Below, one piece after another: positions 1 through 11,787 of a stretch of 64,000 nucleotides of DNA. The position numbers and the translations under genes are program-made. The notes beneath the pieces are model-generated. The model was not told the DNA's origin. It worked only from the letters and a program-made list of their open reading frames with translations, and made no database searches. Position 1 is the first letter of the stretch. Every line of letters begins with the position of its first letter. Source of the DNA: Anagrus nilaparvatae (lineage: Eukaryota > Arthropoda > Insecta > Hymenoptera > Mymaridae); NCBI GenBank assembly GCA_022575985.1, contig JAKSXM010000262.1:62001-126000 (forward strand). Direction: 5' to 3'.

Positions 1-513
1 ACTCCCAACGACTCCCAAAAATTAGTAAAAAATTTTTTTTCGTTAAAATCGCTCTAATTTGACTAATTCTTACGTTTTGAGAGTAATTTTAAAAAATTTT
101 TAAATTTTTATTCATATTCAGTGTCAAATTGATAATTTTGGCAATTGACAGTTGTCACCTACTTGTTTTTAAAATTTAGTTATTTAATTTGAAAATATAA
201 ACGAAAATACGAGCGAAAATAGTCACGATAAATTTTTAGTATTTTTGTAGCTGACGAGTAGCTGTCAATTATGTCATAATAAACTATTAACAATTTTGAG
301 TAAATTTTTATAGAAAAAGGAAAATCTTATAACGATCCTGAATTATTTTTGGGCCCAATTTTTGGGTACCGCAAAGTCAAAATTTTGTTTTAAATTTATA
401 ATTTTGTCAAATGTAACTAACAGTCGTATATAAAAAAAGATGTTAAGCCCAGTGTTAATTATACAAAAATTTCCATGATAAATTGTTTCAATTCAAACTG
501 CTTATGTTATTAA
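1..513. other. AT-rich DNA, nothing recognised
   Basis: I see no coding stretch, no clear inverted repeat and no element end here. A stop codon at 511-513 closes the reading frame of the fossil that follows. Confidence 0.5.
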
Positions 514-911
514 AGCTACTTTTACCACTGTCAAAATTGCCCTTATTTATTTATAAGAAGTAAATCAGGAAAAAGAGATTTATATTGGAAGTCTTCTTTA
601 GTATGGATGCTTAGAGAAGAAGTCAAAAAAGTTAGCACTGATCGTTTGAAGAGATTTCAGAGTAACGAAAAAAATAAGAAGTATAAGTTTAGACCTTTTA
701 ATGAAATTAAAGACGTGCAAAAAAACAGAAACCTTTATGTTGGAGATTGGTGCTTATTTAAAAAAAATAATGAAGAAACAGAAAATAACTGCCTCATAGG
801 GCAAATTTTACAGTTTTCTATTAAATTTGGTGATGAATTAGGGCGAACAACATGGAAAAATGTACAGTTTAAAGGAATTCATGTAGATACTAATGTTGAT
901 AAAAGAAACTT
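514..911 (+). pseudogene. Broken gene or exon of unknown family, cut by a repeat
   Basis: The frame is open from 514, through an ATG at 607, to a stop at 970-972. The part after about 911 is transposon sequence (family C, start TACTCCAG at 912), so the last 19 or so residues are not original coding sequence. The genuine part is of good complexity: a Cys-x2-Cys pair near the start, a Trp-containing patch (KSSLVWMLREE), then VSTDRLKRF, then a basic Asn/Lys-rich linker, then YVGDWCLF and a TTWK patch. There is an AG acceptor-like site at 514-516. I do not recognise the family. It could be one exon of a host gene, or a fragment of an orphan or transposon-borne protein, truncated on the right by the insertion. 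No partner exons were found nearby. Confidence 0.4.
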
Positions 912-1520
912 TACTCCAGTCAAAATACGAGTTGGGTTGTATTTTCACTGGCGAACACGAGATTTACTTTAAATAATCAATATTTCACCCTTAAAATAGC
1001 TAAAACTACCCCTAAAAGGGGTGTTTTTGCTAATTTCGAACTTTGAGCATCAAGAATATGTTCATATAGGTTTTTTGGGTCACTAATCAAGAATTTCGAC
1101 TTCTTTTTCATAAATAATCAATATATCACCCTTTAAATAGCTAAAACTACCCCTAAAAAGGATGTTTTTGTTATTTTCGCACTTTGAGCGTCCAGAATAT
1201 GCCCATATAGGTTTTTTGGGCCGTTATTAAAGAATTCGGACTCCTTTTTTGTGGTAAAATATTAATTAATTATGAAAAAGAAGTCGAAATTCTTGATTAG
1301 TGACCCAAAAAACCTATATGGGCATATCCTGGATGCTAAAAGTACGAAAATATCAAAAATACCCCATTTTCGAGGGTAGTTTTAGCCAATTTAGAGGTAA
1401 AATTTTAATTATTTATGAAACATAAGTCGAAATTCTTTATCAGCGACTCAAAAAACCCGTATGGTGCAAATCTGAGCGCTCAAAGTGCGAATATGTACGA
1501 ATTCCGTAGATATTTTTGAT
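912..1520. repeat. Family C foldback element, truncated copy 1
   Basis: It starts with TACTCCAGTCAAAATACGAG, the same end as the copies at 14617 and 23586. Inside are direct and then inverted copies of a unit of about 165 bp that contains GGTTTTTTGGGTC, TAGCTAAAACTACCCC and CGCACTTTGAGC. Orientation flips near 1250. The right end is lost around 1520. Confidence 0.75.
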
Positions 1521-2427
1521 CGCACATAATTGATGCAAAACATGGGCGCATGGCACCCATGAAGAAGCGAATATGTTAAGGTTTTTTTAGAAAAAATCAT
1601 ATTTTATCTTGGAAAGGTATAAAGCAAAATGGACGAGTGAAAAATTTTTCGAAACTTGAGACTAGTACAAAATGTTGGAGACCTATAATAAGCTTTATTT
1701 TCTTCAAGAATTACAATTTTAGCAAAATAAATTTTAAAATTGGTCATTTTTGGCAAAAAATGGACATTTGATTTACAAACTATAGCCATGAGAGAATCGG
1801 TGATGAAAAATTGCGGTTTACGGCGTTTGAAAGGTAGAACTTATACGAAAAAAATGAGACCAAACGGTAGTATTTTGGTAGAATTGCAATATGACAGTGT
1901 TATTTGGAAAATTGACTAAAAACCCTATCTTATAACATTGTTATAGAATTGAACCCTGCGTTTCTCGGCCAAGAAAGCGAGTTGGATTGAACGGAAGGAG
2001 TTTTCGGTACTTTTTATTAACATATTTAAGTAATCCATTGTAATTAATAATCCAGATTTTTCGAATATATACGATTTTCGCTATAAAATCCAAAAATTTT
2101 TGGTAAAAAAAGGGGTATTTTCGGGGTTTAAGGGTGTTTAAGGTATTTTATGAGGACCTTATTTTCGAGTTTAACGTATAGAAAACGTATTTTGAAAAAT
2201 TTTTTTGTCGTTCCCACTAATTGTCGGTATTAGCTAACCACTTGAGAGCTACCCTGGGTTTGTGCGACCCCTAAATCGTTTTCAAATGAGTTGAAAGTTG
2301 GTATGGGATCGTTTTGTCACCTAAACTTCAACATAATTCGGGAAGAACATTTTTGTAGCATTTTTTTTTTTTTGTGAACAACCCTAATGTTCACTTATAA
2401 CAGACCTGTTTGTAAGTTGGAGCTGCC
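1521..2427. other. AT-rich DNA, unassigned
   Basis: No credible coding region was found; the one longer open frame on the minus strand (1604-1789) is low complexity. No bounded repeat could be defined. Confidence 0.4.
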
Positions 2428-2480
2428 TAATATCCTATCCTATCCTATCCTATCCTATCCTATCCTATATATATATATAA
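2428..2480. repeat. (TATCC)n microsatellite running into (TA)n
   Basis: About seven tandem copies of the pentamer TATCC are followed by an alternating TA tract. It lies directly at the presumed 5' end of the Helitron-like element. Confidence 0.9.
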
Positions 2481-3275
2481 ATCTTTAATTATGTGTGTCC
2501 GAACGCGATAAACTAGAAAACGATAAAAGCTAAAGACATAGTACGGCAAAAGACGGCAAAAGTTACGGGTCAAAACATAGGCTAGGTTTTATTTCGATTG
2601 ATGACGACAAAAAAAAAGTATGTTGAAAAAACTGAATTTTCAAGAAAAAAATTTTTATCAAATTTTCAAAAAAAACTAAAAAAACTGAAAACTGAGGGAA
2701 AATTTTTTTATCAAAAAGAATTTCATTCGATTTGGGCATATTTTTTACGTATCCACCTAAATTTTAAAGGTAATCGGTTAGATCTGTCAAAAGTTACAAT
2801 CATTATTCAAAAATTATAAAAGTTTAGGACTAATATTATATATATTTCTAATTTTTATAAAAAACAGAAAAGTAAGGAAAAATTTTAAAGCCGAAAAGAG
2901 CGAGCCGGAGGCAGCTAGTATTATATATATTTCTAATTTTTATAAAAAACAGAAAAGTAAGGAAAAATTTTAAAGCCGAAAAGAGTTTCATTCGATTCGG
3001 GCATAATTTTTACTAATTCACCTAAATTCGGGCATAATTTAGTAGGTAATCAGCTTCGTATCGCTGATCACTAATTATCCGTCTGAGTTCCAACGTCCGT
3101 AATTTTTATGATTGAGTAAGTTTTAGATAATAATTCGGGTAAAAAAAGGTTATTTTACAAAATATTGAGTAACCTAAAACAAAATATCTTTGGAAAAATC
3201 AAGTTGCAGGGGTCCAGGGGGGCGCAGCCCCCTTGGCGGTTGCCGAGGTGAGCGAAGCGAGCCGGAGGCAGCTAG
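2467..3275 (+). mobile_element. Helitron-like non-autonomous element
   Basis: The right end has a GC hairpin (GGGGGC-GCA-GCCCCC at about 3217-3231), then GAGCGAAGCGAGCCGGAGGC, and ends in CTAG followed by T at 3272-3276. This is the known Helitron 3' layout (hairpin, CTRR end, insertion next to T). The left part contains GTCCGAACGCGATAAACT, a motif I associate with the 5' region of insect Helitrons; the exact 5' end is not resolved. No Rep/helicase coding is visible, so it is non-autonomous. A shorter 3' end also occurs at 2881-2917. Confidence 0.65.
2824..2985. repeat. Duplicated Helitron 3' segment
   Basis: A block of about 70 bp beginning TATTATATATATTTCTAA occurs twice (about 2830-2900 and 2918-2985). 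The first copy ends in GAGCCGGAGGCAGCTAG, a full Helitron-like terminus. The second continues into the longer element. This is the pattern expected when one copy lands beside or inside another. Confidence 0.65.
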
Positions 3276-3335
3276 TATACATATATATCTCTCTATATTA
3301 TAAAACTATAACTACTATCACTGTATTTATCCTTT

Positions 3336-3397
3336 TGGTGCAGAAGTCCCTAAAAGTCCCTAAGGCCCCTAAGAATTTTTAGGTACTTCTGCACCAA
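3336..3397. repeat. Short inverted repeat (hairpin)
   Basis: The arms TGGTGCAGAAGT and ACTTCTGCACCA, each extended by CCTAAA/TTTAGG, flank a loop of about 24 bases containing AGTCCCTAAGGCCCC. It is probably a small MITE or a hairpin remnant. Confidence 0.6.
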
Positions 3398-3539
3398 AGG
3401 TTCCTAAATCGAAAATATTTCACCCCTCTTTCATCCCCTCCCCAAAACGTCAATTTTTCACTCCCCCCCCTGCTGAGGTGGACTTTTTCAAATACCCCAT
3501 CCAATGTCCCATGTTAAAACTGTCTTAAATAAATTTTGT

Positions 3540-4240
3540 CTAGACAAAAAAAGTTTTTTAATTGAAAAATTAATTTTAGTGCATGAAAATGATTATTTTT
3601 CTTTAAGAAATGAATTGCTAAGGTAAAATAATCGATTTAAAAAAAAAACTATTATTTTACGATGAAATTTAACCGAGTTATGCATTTTCAAAGTTTAAAA
3701 GTTGGTTAATAATGATTGAAATTCTATTGATATAATCCTCTTTCTGATCTTAAAATACGCATTATTCGCTTAATTTTCATCGTATAAAGTAATAATTTTT
3801 TTTTTAATTGATTAATTTTTTCTGGTATTTCATTTCTTTAAAAAAAAATCATTTTTATTGACCAAATTTCAATTTTTAGGTCATAAACCTTTGAAAATTT
3901 TAAGTAAAAAAATTTATTTAAGACAGTTTTTGATTGGTTTTTGACATAAAAACTAAAATTTTGTCCTTTTTTTAAAGAAATGAATTACCAGAGAAAAATT
4001 AATCGAGTAAAAAAAAAAAGTTATTATTTTACGATTTCTTTTAATACAAATTTGAGCAAAAACTTAAAAATCTACTATACCTTTGCTAAATTTCATCGTA
4101 AAAAGAAAAGTTTTTCTTTCTTCAGGTGTGAGTTTTCCCTAGCAATCCAAAATTTTCATCTATTTTTTAAAATTTTATTGACCAAAAAAGTTTTTGAAAA
4201 TTTAGGGTAGTTCAGATAGTTCAATTAAAAGAATATACCT
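3540..4240. repeat. Family A foldback remnant
   Basis: It contains repeated modules shared with the better copy at 28020-31440: AAAGAAATGAATTGC, TTAATCGATTAAAAAAA, ATTATTTTACGATGAAA. These appear in both orientations. The ends are eroded. The open frame at 3980-4210 is made of this repeat and is not counted as a gene. Confidence 0.6.
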
Positions 4241-4672
4241 CTTTAAAAATTTTTTTAATATTTTTTTTTTGGGAACTTGCCTATATAACCAATGGTATTA
4301 AAATAGTTTTAATCTTCACAATGGTGACATCTAGAAACATTTTTAATAAATAATTCATTAAATTTTATAAATTTTATCAGAATTTATAGATTATTGTTAT
4401 ATTCTCGGGTTTCTTATTTTTATTGAAATTTTTATAAAACTTTGCAAAAATTTTTTAGTTTTCAAATAAATATACGAAAAAATTTAATCAATATTTTTGC
4501 TTATACTTTACCTTTAGGCATTTTCTTGTTTTGTTTGCTCCGTTTTCAGCTAGATGGCAATATGAATATTAATATTTTGCAGTAAGAAAAACTTATTTGA
4601 AAAAATTCATTACTATCTAAATTTCTTAAATAAAGTTACATATTATAAACTGCAGTCAAATTTTCTGTTTTT
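4241..4672. other. AT-rich DNA, nothing recognised
   Basis: There are homopolymer runs and no bounded feature. Confidence 0.4.
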
Positions 4673-5438
4673 GGTTCCTCAATGAGGAACCTTTGTGATG
4701 GGTCAAATTTTGATTTTTGATTTTTTGGCATTTAAGCACGTTCGGTTTTTAAAAAAAGTATGTTTGTGTGTGTGTGTGTATGTATGTAACCGGTGAAATT
4801 TCACAACCATTATGGAATTAAGACCTAATTTTTTTTTCAAAAATTTTTTCATCAAAAAATCTCAAACTACTTTTTTTTTTTTAATTTGGACGTAATACCT
4901 CATTTATTTTCATAAAAGTGCTTATATTTGAAGGTACGATTTTTACTCGATATCTCGAATCTGTTAATTAATTTTTTGAAAATTTTTTTCCCAAATTTTC
5001 GTCACAAAAAAATACAAAAAACACCAAATTTTATTTTTCCTTTCTGGACGTAGTACCTAATTTATTTCTATGAGAGTACTATTAGTTTTAGAAAGTTCGT
5101 TTATAGTAATTTTTTGGATCTGATACCGTATTTTTTCAAAATTATTTTCTCAGAATTAAAAAAACAAAAAAATTAAAAAAACTGCAATATTTTTTTTTTT
5201 TTGTAATACTTCATTTAGTTCCATAAAGAACTTATATTTGAAAATATGACTTCTACTCGATATCTTGAATCTGATAATTTTTTGAAAAGTTCCAAAATTT
5301 TTGATGAATAAAAAAAACTTTTAAAAGTTAATAGAAATTTATGTATGATTCCATGCTTGTCATTGGTGATATCTGTGGCATATTGAAGTATTAAGCTCAT
5401 TGTTTGAGGAAACTGAGTGCTAGCTAGTTGGCAGGGTA
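4673..5438. mobile_element. Family B element, short copy
   Basis: The left end is a perfect hairpin, GGTTCCTC-AAT-GAGGAACC. The right end reads GTGCTAGCTAGTTGGCAGGGTA and follows TTGTTTGAGGAA. A (TG)n stretch follows the left end. The interior holds degenerate repeats with TAATACCTCATTTA, ACTCGATATCT and TTTTTTGGATCTGATAC. The same ends bound the copy at 28521-30696. It has no coding capacity. Confidence 0.8.
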
Positions 5439-5726
5439 TTTCTTTTGTTTCAAAGATTTCTGAAGCTCCATTTTGACTTAAGTCAAAATTAATTTCTATA
5501 AAGTATTTTTTTTTTTTTTAATTTTAAAAACAAATTAAAAAAAATTCATTACAAGCTTCCCGCCTAATGCGCAGTTTTTAACTCGCAGTTCACACCAATA
5601 TAATTGCGGCAATTCTAACTTTTACGCATTTTTTCCCTTCATTTTTTTTCAAATTTTTCAAATTTTTTTTTGGATTGTTTTTATTTTTATTTACAAAAAC
5701 ATTACAAAATTTTTGGAAAATTGTCA

Positions 5727-6230
5727 TTAAGGCACTACTAAGGTCTAGAAAAGTGATATTTTGTATTTAAAAGTAATTCATTTCTCAGTTTTTTTATTAT
5801 ATATCTATTTGAATTTTATTTTAAAAGTTTAATTTATATACGTTTAAAGAAAGTGAAAAAATAAATAAATCGCTTTTAGCTAATTTATAGATAGTGCCAA
5901 AATCGAGCCTCCAAAGAAGTCATATTTTCATGGCGGACCTTCTAATCTCCGAATTAATAAGCCTAAAACTAAAAAATCAAAAAGGATCCTATAAAGGGTC
6001 TCATGAGCCAAATCTACAATTTCTTCGACTTCTTTAACTGTTAAAAAATTTCTTTCCAGTTGAAACAATTTCTACAATTTCTGATTCTTGCATATTAGCG
6101 AATCCTTCATAACCAAGTTTTCGTGATGTGCTGACCATACCTTTGACTCTCTGATGCTCATCGACTGCTTGACAGTTTATTTGTTTTTAAGGTACTAAGG
6201 TCTAGAAAAGCGATTTTTTTGTATTTAACA
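5727..6230 (-). pseudogene. Possible minus-strand coding fossil between direct repeats
   Basis: Read on the minus strand, about 6180-5900 gives a non-repetitive peptide of about 44 residues (including KGMVSTSRKLGYEGFANM) ending in a stop, then after a shift of frame another stretch (EEIVDLAHETLYRILF). This resembles decayed coding sequence more than local AT-rich noise. I cannot name the family; a transposase remnant is possible. The fragment is flanked by near-identical direct repeats containing AAGGTCTAGAAAAG (about 5740 and 6197). Confidence 0.3.
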
Positions 6231-8139
6231 AAACGCAAAATCTAATTACACGAAAAAATCCCCACAACTTGTATGGTTTGCATGTATTTCTGTAATTTGC
6301 ACTTTTTTCTTTTAAAAAATTTGTCAATTAATTATAATGCAGTAGTCAGAATTAATTTTTATGAAAGAAAATAGATTTATATGTGTAGTACATTTAAAAC
6401 AATGATAGAGGCACGAACTTTTGAGGGGAAATGTTAAAGGGCACAAAAAGAAGTGGTGGGGGAAGCTTTTTTCGTGTCTTTAGATTTAGCATTTTTTATT
6501 TTTCCAGAGCGCATCCCTTGCGTATAAAATGAAAAGCCTGTAATTCTAAATATTTCTTGCAATATTAAAATCGTTTTAATTAAATTGGTAGTTTAGAAAT
6601 TGGCATTATATAAATAAAATTTTAAACAACAGAAATAATATTTTGTGTAGCTAAAAAATAATTTTATTTTATATTTTTCTTTTCAAGCGAAAAAGCTGAA
6701 GCTTTTAAGTTTTATAATGAAAACAACAATAGGTTACTGCAATTAAATTTTGTTTTGTAAAGAAAAGTACATAAATTTCTTTGAAAAAGTAGTTAAATCT
6801 ATGAAGATTGTATTTCTTGCTTGTTGTAATTCAAGTACTGTTGCTATTGTTTTATTTTTTTTTTATTGTTTTTTTCTTTTTTTTTGTATATCACTAAAAG
6901 CAAAAAATAACAAAAGAATATAAAGTTGAGTGTTTTGCTATTTGGAACACGCATTTCATAATACGGTTTTTCTTATCTTTTATTTTCATACATAACTCGT
7001 TTTTGTGCTAACGAGTTGAAACCTCAATTATATTGTTTTGTGATTTTTAAATACCCTAAAGCTATACGAATTTGAGTTGAATAAAAAAATAAATAAAAGA
7101 ATTGTGCTCTGCAAAAGCTCTGCAAGTTTTTTTAAAATAATATAGTGTAATTAATATGTGTAATTCAATAGAATATTATTAGAAAAAATATTTTCGCATC
7201 AAAATTAAATATACAGGCATATTTTGCTATTCATAGATTCAGTATTTAATTTTTTCGGAAAATGAGCTGTTTTTTCAAATCTTTTTGTGTTTTGAGTTCT
7301 GATAACTAAAACAATTAATCCTAACTTCTGCCACTTATGTTTTTTTGTACGAATATTGAAAACGTCGGAAACAATGGGCTACAGCCGAAAAAATAACTAT
7401 TTAGGAAAAAATTAACCCAAAGTATAAGTTAATTTGAACCAGAACTCTAAATACTAAAAGAATGGCCAAAACACTCCAAAATGAGCCACAGCCAAAAACT
7501 GACTATTTTCCGAAAATAGCCAACATTTTCATAATTTAAGTACCAAAAAACATAATTTTCAGTGATTAGGATAAATTTATTTTGTTACAGCAACTCAAAA
7601 CATTAAAAAAATTGACTGGAATTGATTTAATTGGGCTATGGCGGAAAACGTGATCATTTCCTGGAAAACGAACCAAAAAGTTCTTAATTAAAGCACAGTA
7701 AAAAACTTGAGTTACAATGATCTCTTCGTTTTGAGTCCATCATGCACACAGGCCTTACGGGCTACGTCTGAATTACTACTGACCCATGATCAGCTTAAGG
7801 TAAAATTACTATTTTTTTTTTATATAAATTGGTTGTATTTGCTATTAAACTCATTTTGCTATTCTTAATTTCACAACTTCTAGTGACTGACGTTAATTTA
7901 TAAAGACATTTTTATAAAATGACAAATAAAAAAAAAAAAAAAAACGATTGCGGCATACATAATTCAAAAATTAATCGAAGCAGTTATGAAGAATGACCCG
8001 TTAATTTTTTGCCCTGCAAAATCTTTGTTATTATGTGTAGTGACTTTTACAGAATTCTACGAAAAAATATTTTCATCACGACTATATTACTCTTCCATCC
8101 TCTTATTTATTAATGAACAATATTAAAATAAACTATTTT
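6231..8139. other. AT-rich intergenic DNA
   Basis: No gene was found. Weak repeated phrases (GGGCTACAGCCGAAAA near 7377, GAGCCACAGCCAAAAA near 7481, GGGCTATGGCGGAAAA near 7632) suggest an eroded tandem repeat of roughly 100-150 bp between 7370 and 7700. Confidence 0.35.
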
Positions 8140-8700
8140 TTATAGCTGACCACCAGATTTCGTTTACGTTTTTTTGGACGCTGATCATGAAAAACTAAGT
8201 CTTTTATATTAGAAATATGCGGAACACCCCTAACTTTGTAAAAACTACACCTAAAAGGGGGTATTTTTGATGTATTCGAATTTTGAAATTTGAAAATAGC
8301 AAAAACAAACTTTTAGGGGTAGTTTTGCAATTTAAAGATTTTGCAATTTTAAAATTTTAAAATTTAAATTGTAATTTACAGATGAGAAATCAATTTTTCA
8401 TAAAAAATTCACCGAAATTCGTGATCAGCGACCCAAAAAAGCCATGTAAAACGAATCTTAATACTGACAGTGCGAAAATAGAAAAAACACCCTTTTTAGG
8501 GGTATTTTTGTAAATTCTCCAAAATTCTTGTTCAGCGACCCAAAAAACCTATTTGAACCGAAACAGCCAAATGTGCAAAAACAACTTTTTAGGGGTAACT
8601 TTTGCAAATTTAAGGATGTTCTGCACATTTCTCATAGAAAAACCAGATTTTCGTGATCAGCGACCCAAAAAACCTATAATCGACTGAATAATGTGGTGGA
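8140..8700. repeat. Family C internal repeats, end-less copy
   Basis: Repeated GATCAGCGACCCAAAAAA and AGGGGTA modules match the interior of the intact copy at 14617-15946. Neither TACTCCAG terminus is present. Confidence 0.65.
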
Positions 8701-9383
8701 CGGAAAAAATACCCCCAGCCACCCCATATTAATTGGAGTATATCTATAAAAATTAAATAGATGTTTTAAGAAGAATAATTTAAATTTTTTATATACTTTA
8801 AAAGTTTTGTAAACTTGAAACCAATATTCGAAAACATTTTAAAAATTACAATAGGATTTGACACTGTTATTATTATTATTATAGAATTTATTTTGTATGA
8901 GCAAAAATATTGTTTACACTATTGTTTATAGTCAATTAATTAATTTAATATATAAACAAAAATAAAATAAAATCTTTTAATAAATTAAAATTAGTCAACA
9001 TCAGTAAATATATTTTCAGTAATAATAGATACTTAGACACTAACAATCTTTATATTTACATGCTGAAGGATGGATGAGTAAATAATTTTAGGTCAGGCAC
9101 ATTTATATTTACACGCTGGAGAATCGGTAATACCCCTTCTTCTATCACTACTTTTAAAAACAATTATACGCATGATAAATTAGATTTAGAAATAATAAAC
9201 AATTGGCATGGCGTGCGCACATTGGCAAATTGTTATGTTTTGAATTTCTTCATCTGCTGATGAGCTGATTCGTCAAGATAAATTTATACAAAATGCATTT
9301 TATCAGAGATTTTCTTTTTCCTTGCGAAGAAAAATAAATAAAATTTATCTGGTATAGTAATAAGTAAAAAAAAATTAATTTTA
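8701..9383. other. AT-rich DNA upstream of the transporter gene
   Basis: No coding sequence was seen. A short (ATT)n tract occurs near 8870-8884. Confidence 0.4.
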
Positions 9384-9540
9384 AAGCCCTTTCTACATCA
9401 GATTAAAAGTCAATATTAAATCTGGTCATCTTTAAAATTTATATAGTGTAGTTGGGGATTTTTGATGATTAATCGTGAATAACTACTTTCAAAGAAGACC
9501 ACATTTAATATTGACTCTTAATCTGATGTAGAATGGGCTT
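9384..9540. mobile_element. MITE of about 157 bp with long terminal inverted repeats
   Basis: The left arm begins AAGCCCTTTCTACATCAGAT and the right arm is its near-perfect complement, ending GATGTAGAATGGGCTT. The arms run about 50 bp and include AGTCAATATTAAAT. The loop contains AGTGTAGTTGGGGATTTT, also found inverted in the related element at 39290-39495. It lies about 75 bp upstream of the transporter start codon. Confidence 0.8.
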
Positions 9541-9613
9541 AACAGAATGGTATTTAAAAATTATTAATTTTTAGATCCTGTTTATTCCTTGCAGAATAGA
9601 TAATCACGCAACT

Positions 9614-11375
9614 ATGGTAAATAAATATTGCAACAAAAAGTTATTTCCACAATGTATAGCAGCATCTGGAGGTGAAGCATTTGCAAAAATTATTTTTTAT
9701 TATTTTTTTTTTCGCGGAATTTAATTGTAACAAATTTATTTAAGAATGTAACAAAATATTTTAAAATGCGACAATGATTTTTTTTTATCGAATTTGCGAA
9801 CGACATTTTTTGCCTTTTTTAGGGTTCATATATTATTTCTAACATCTCTGCGTTTTTAAAAGATTAATTTAGATAAAATTAAATTTTAAAAAAATATTAA
9901 TAAAAAATTATTTAAAACTGCTTGATACGTTAAAATAAAAAAAGTGATTGCAGATGGCATCCACGTATCATGTCGAGTTTAATAAAACTACTAGGTCGAA
10001 AGATTCACCAAAATAAGAATCTTAATTTATTATTTTAGCAATACTACTTTTATTAGAACAAGGTGCACTGTTTGCATGGACTTCGCCATATACGTTACGT
10101 TTAATGGCATCTGATGAATTAGGAATGAAAATTAATACTGATCAAGCTTCATGGATCGGCTCTTGGCTAAATGTTGGAAGATTTTTAGGTACCTTAATTG
10201 GTACTGCGTGCCTTTATTTTTTAGGTAGTAAAACATCAGTCCTGTTATCATTTATTCCTATTACTCTGTGTTGGATTATCAAAGCATTCGCCAATTCCGT
10301 TATTTCTTTATATTATGCAAGATTAATTGGTGGATTAGGTTCTGGAATGACTTTCACTTGCTTTCCATTATTTATAGGTGAAATCGCATTACCAACCAAT
10401 CGTGGAGCTATATTCAGTGCTACTTTTGTTGGAATTAATTTCAGTAATGTAATTGGAAGTGCATTAGGAATTAAATTGTCCATTCAAATGTTTAGTATAA
10501 TTCTTTTAATTCCCTGCATAATTGGTACATGCATTATGCTGTATTTACCTAATACACCACATTATCTATTAAAAAATGAAAAAACAGACGCTGCTAAAAA
10601 ATCTTTGGAATGGTACAGAGGTGGTTGTGATGATAGTAGAGAATTTGAAGAAATTGAAACTTATGTAAATGCATTTAATTCTGATAATTTTTCAGAAAAA
10701 ATAAAGATACTGGTAAAGCCATTTGCTTTGAAAGCTTTATTCATTGTAACAACAGTGTACACTCTTATGCAAGGAAGTGGAGCGAATAGTCTTTTAATAT
10801 ATGCAGAAACAGTGTTAAAATCTGCAAAATTAGAAATAATAAATCCAACAATATTGATAACAACTGCTGGTATTGTTAACACTGTATTTTCAGTCGTAAC
10901 AATTTTTCTCATAGATAAATATGGGAGAAAATTTTTATTGATATTATCAAATACAGGAGTAGCATTGTCCATGATATTAATAGGTACACATTTTTTACTA
11001 TTGAGGGAAGAAGTGAATAATAACAAATTGCAATGGCTACCAATAATATCGTTTTATGGATTTTATTCAAGTTTTTCATTTGGATTAACTGTGCCAAGTG
11101 CTTTAGTAGGTGAAATGTTTCCATCAAATGTTAAATTTATAACTTCATGCATAATTTGTTTAGCTGGAGCTCTGGCTAGTTTTGTACTTGCAAAATTGTA
11201 CCATCCAGCAGCTGAAGTTTTTGGAGAAGACATTGTTTTTTATTTTCATGCTTTTCTTGCATTGGTTTGTGTACTGTTTACAATCTTTATGGTACCAGAG
11301 ACTAAAAATAAATCTTTGCAACAAATTCAAGAGGAATTAATTAATAAAAAGACACAAAAAACTGTTGTTGTTTAA
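9614..11375 (+). CDS. Tret1-like: Facilitated trehalose transporter Tret1-like (two exons)
   Basis: It is a major-facilitator sugar transporter that should carry trehalose or a related sugar across the plasma membrane. Exons are 9614-9671 and 10039-11375, joined by a GT-AG intron with a split Ala codon (G|CA), giving 464 residues, normal for the family. Motifs: ARLIGGLGSG near residue 113, TPHYLL near 192 (family form of the post-TM6 PESP motif), QGSGAN near 264, DKYGRK near 312, EMFPSNVK near 378, and PETKNKSL near 439. Multiple hydrophobic segments match a 12-TM fold. An open frame starting only at 10104 would lose the first transmembrane helix, so the ATG at 9614 is preferred. An AATAAA overlaps the stop. 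Exact substrate is inferred from family resemblance. Confidence 0.88.
9672..10038 (+). other. Intron 1 of the Tret1-like gene
   Basis: The donor is GGAG|GTGAAG and the acceptor TATTTTAG|CAATAC. The intron is AT-rich. Splicing joins AASG to AILLLEQGALFAW without a frame break. Confidence 0.8.
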
Positions 11376-11785
11376 TAAAAAAATTAAGTTATTATTATGG
11401 AGGGATTCCATGCCAATTGGGTCCAAGTTGGGTTTTTTAACCTATTTTTAACCTATAAATAAATTTCTCGAGCAGATTTAATGTTTCAATAAGTTTACAA
11501 ATGTTACCAGTGTAAGAAGAATATAACGTGTTACAGATTTATGTAAAACGTCGCTCTGGCCATGAAGTCGTTGAGTGATAAGAAAAATAATATTAATTTA
11601 ACTATTTAAATGATACCAAAAATACTTTGTAAATTCAAAAAATTAATTTTTTAAATATTAATCACAAATTTAATGATAAATATCTTTTAATTTTATTAAT
11701 TCAGATTTTATATATTACTGTTTTTTAATCCTGTAATACTTCTGCAAGAAGAACAAATTTAAAACTCAAGTTAAACTTCCGTGTA
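11376..11785. other. 3' flank of the transporter gene
   Basis: AATAAA at 11374-11379 is a likely polyadenylation signal. Nothing else is recognised. Confidence 0.4.
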
Positions 11786-11787
11786 TA

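Noticed and set aside
10661..11127. Minus-strand open frames within the transporter exon
   Set aside because: They lie antisense to a well-supported coding sequence with conserved motifs.
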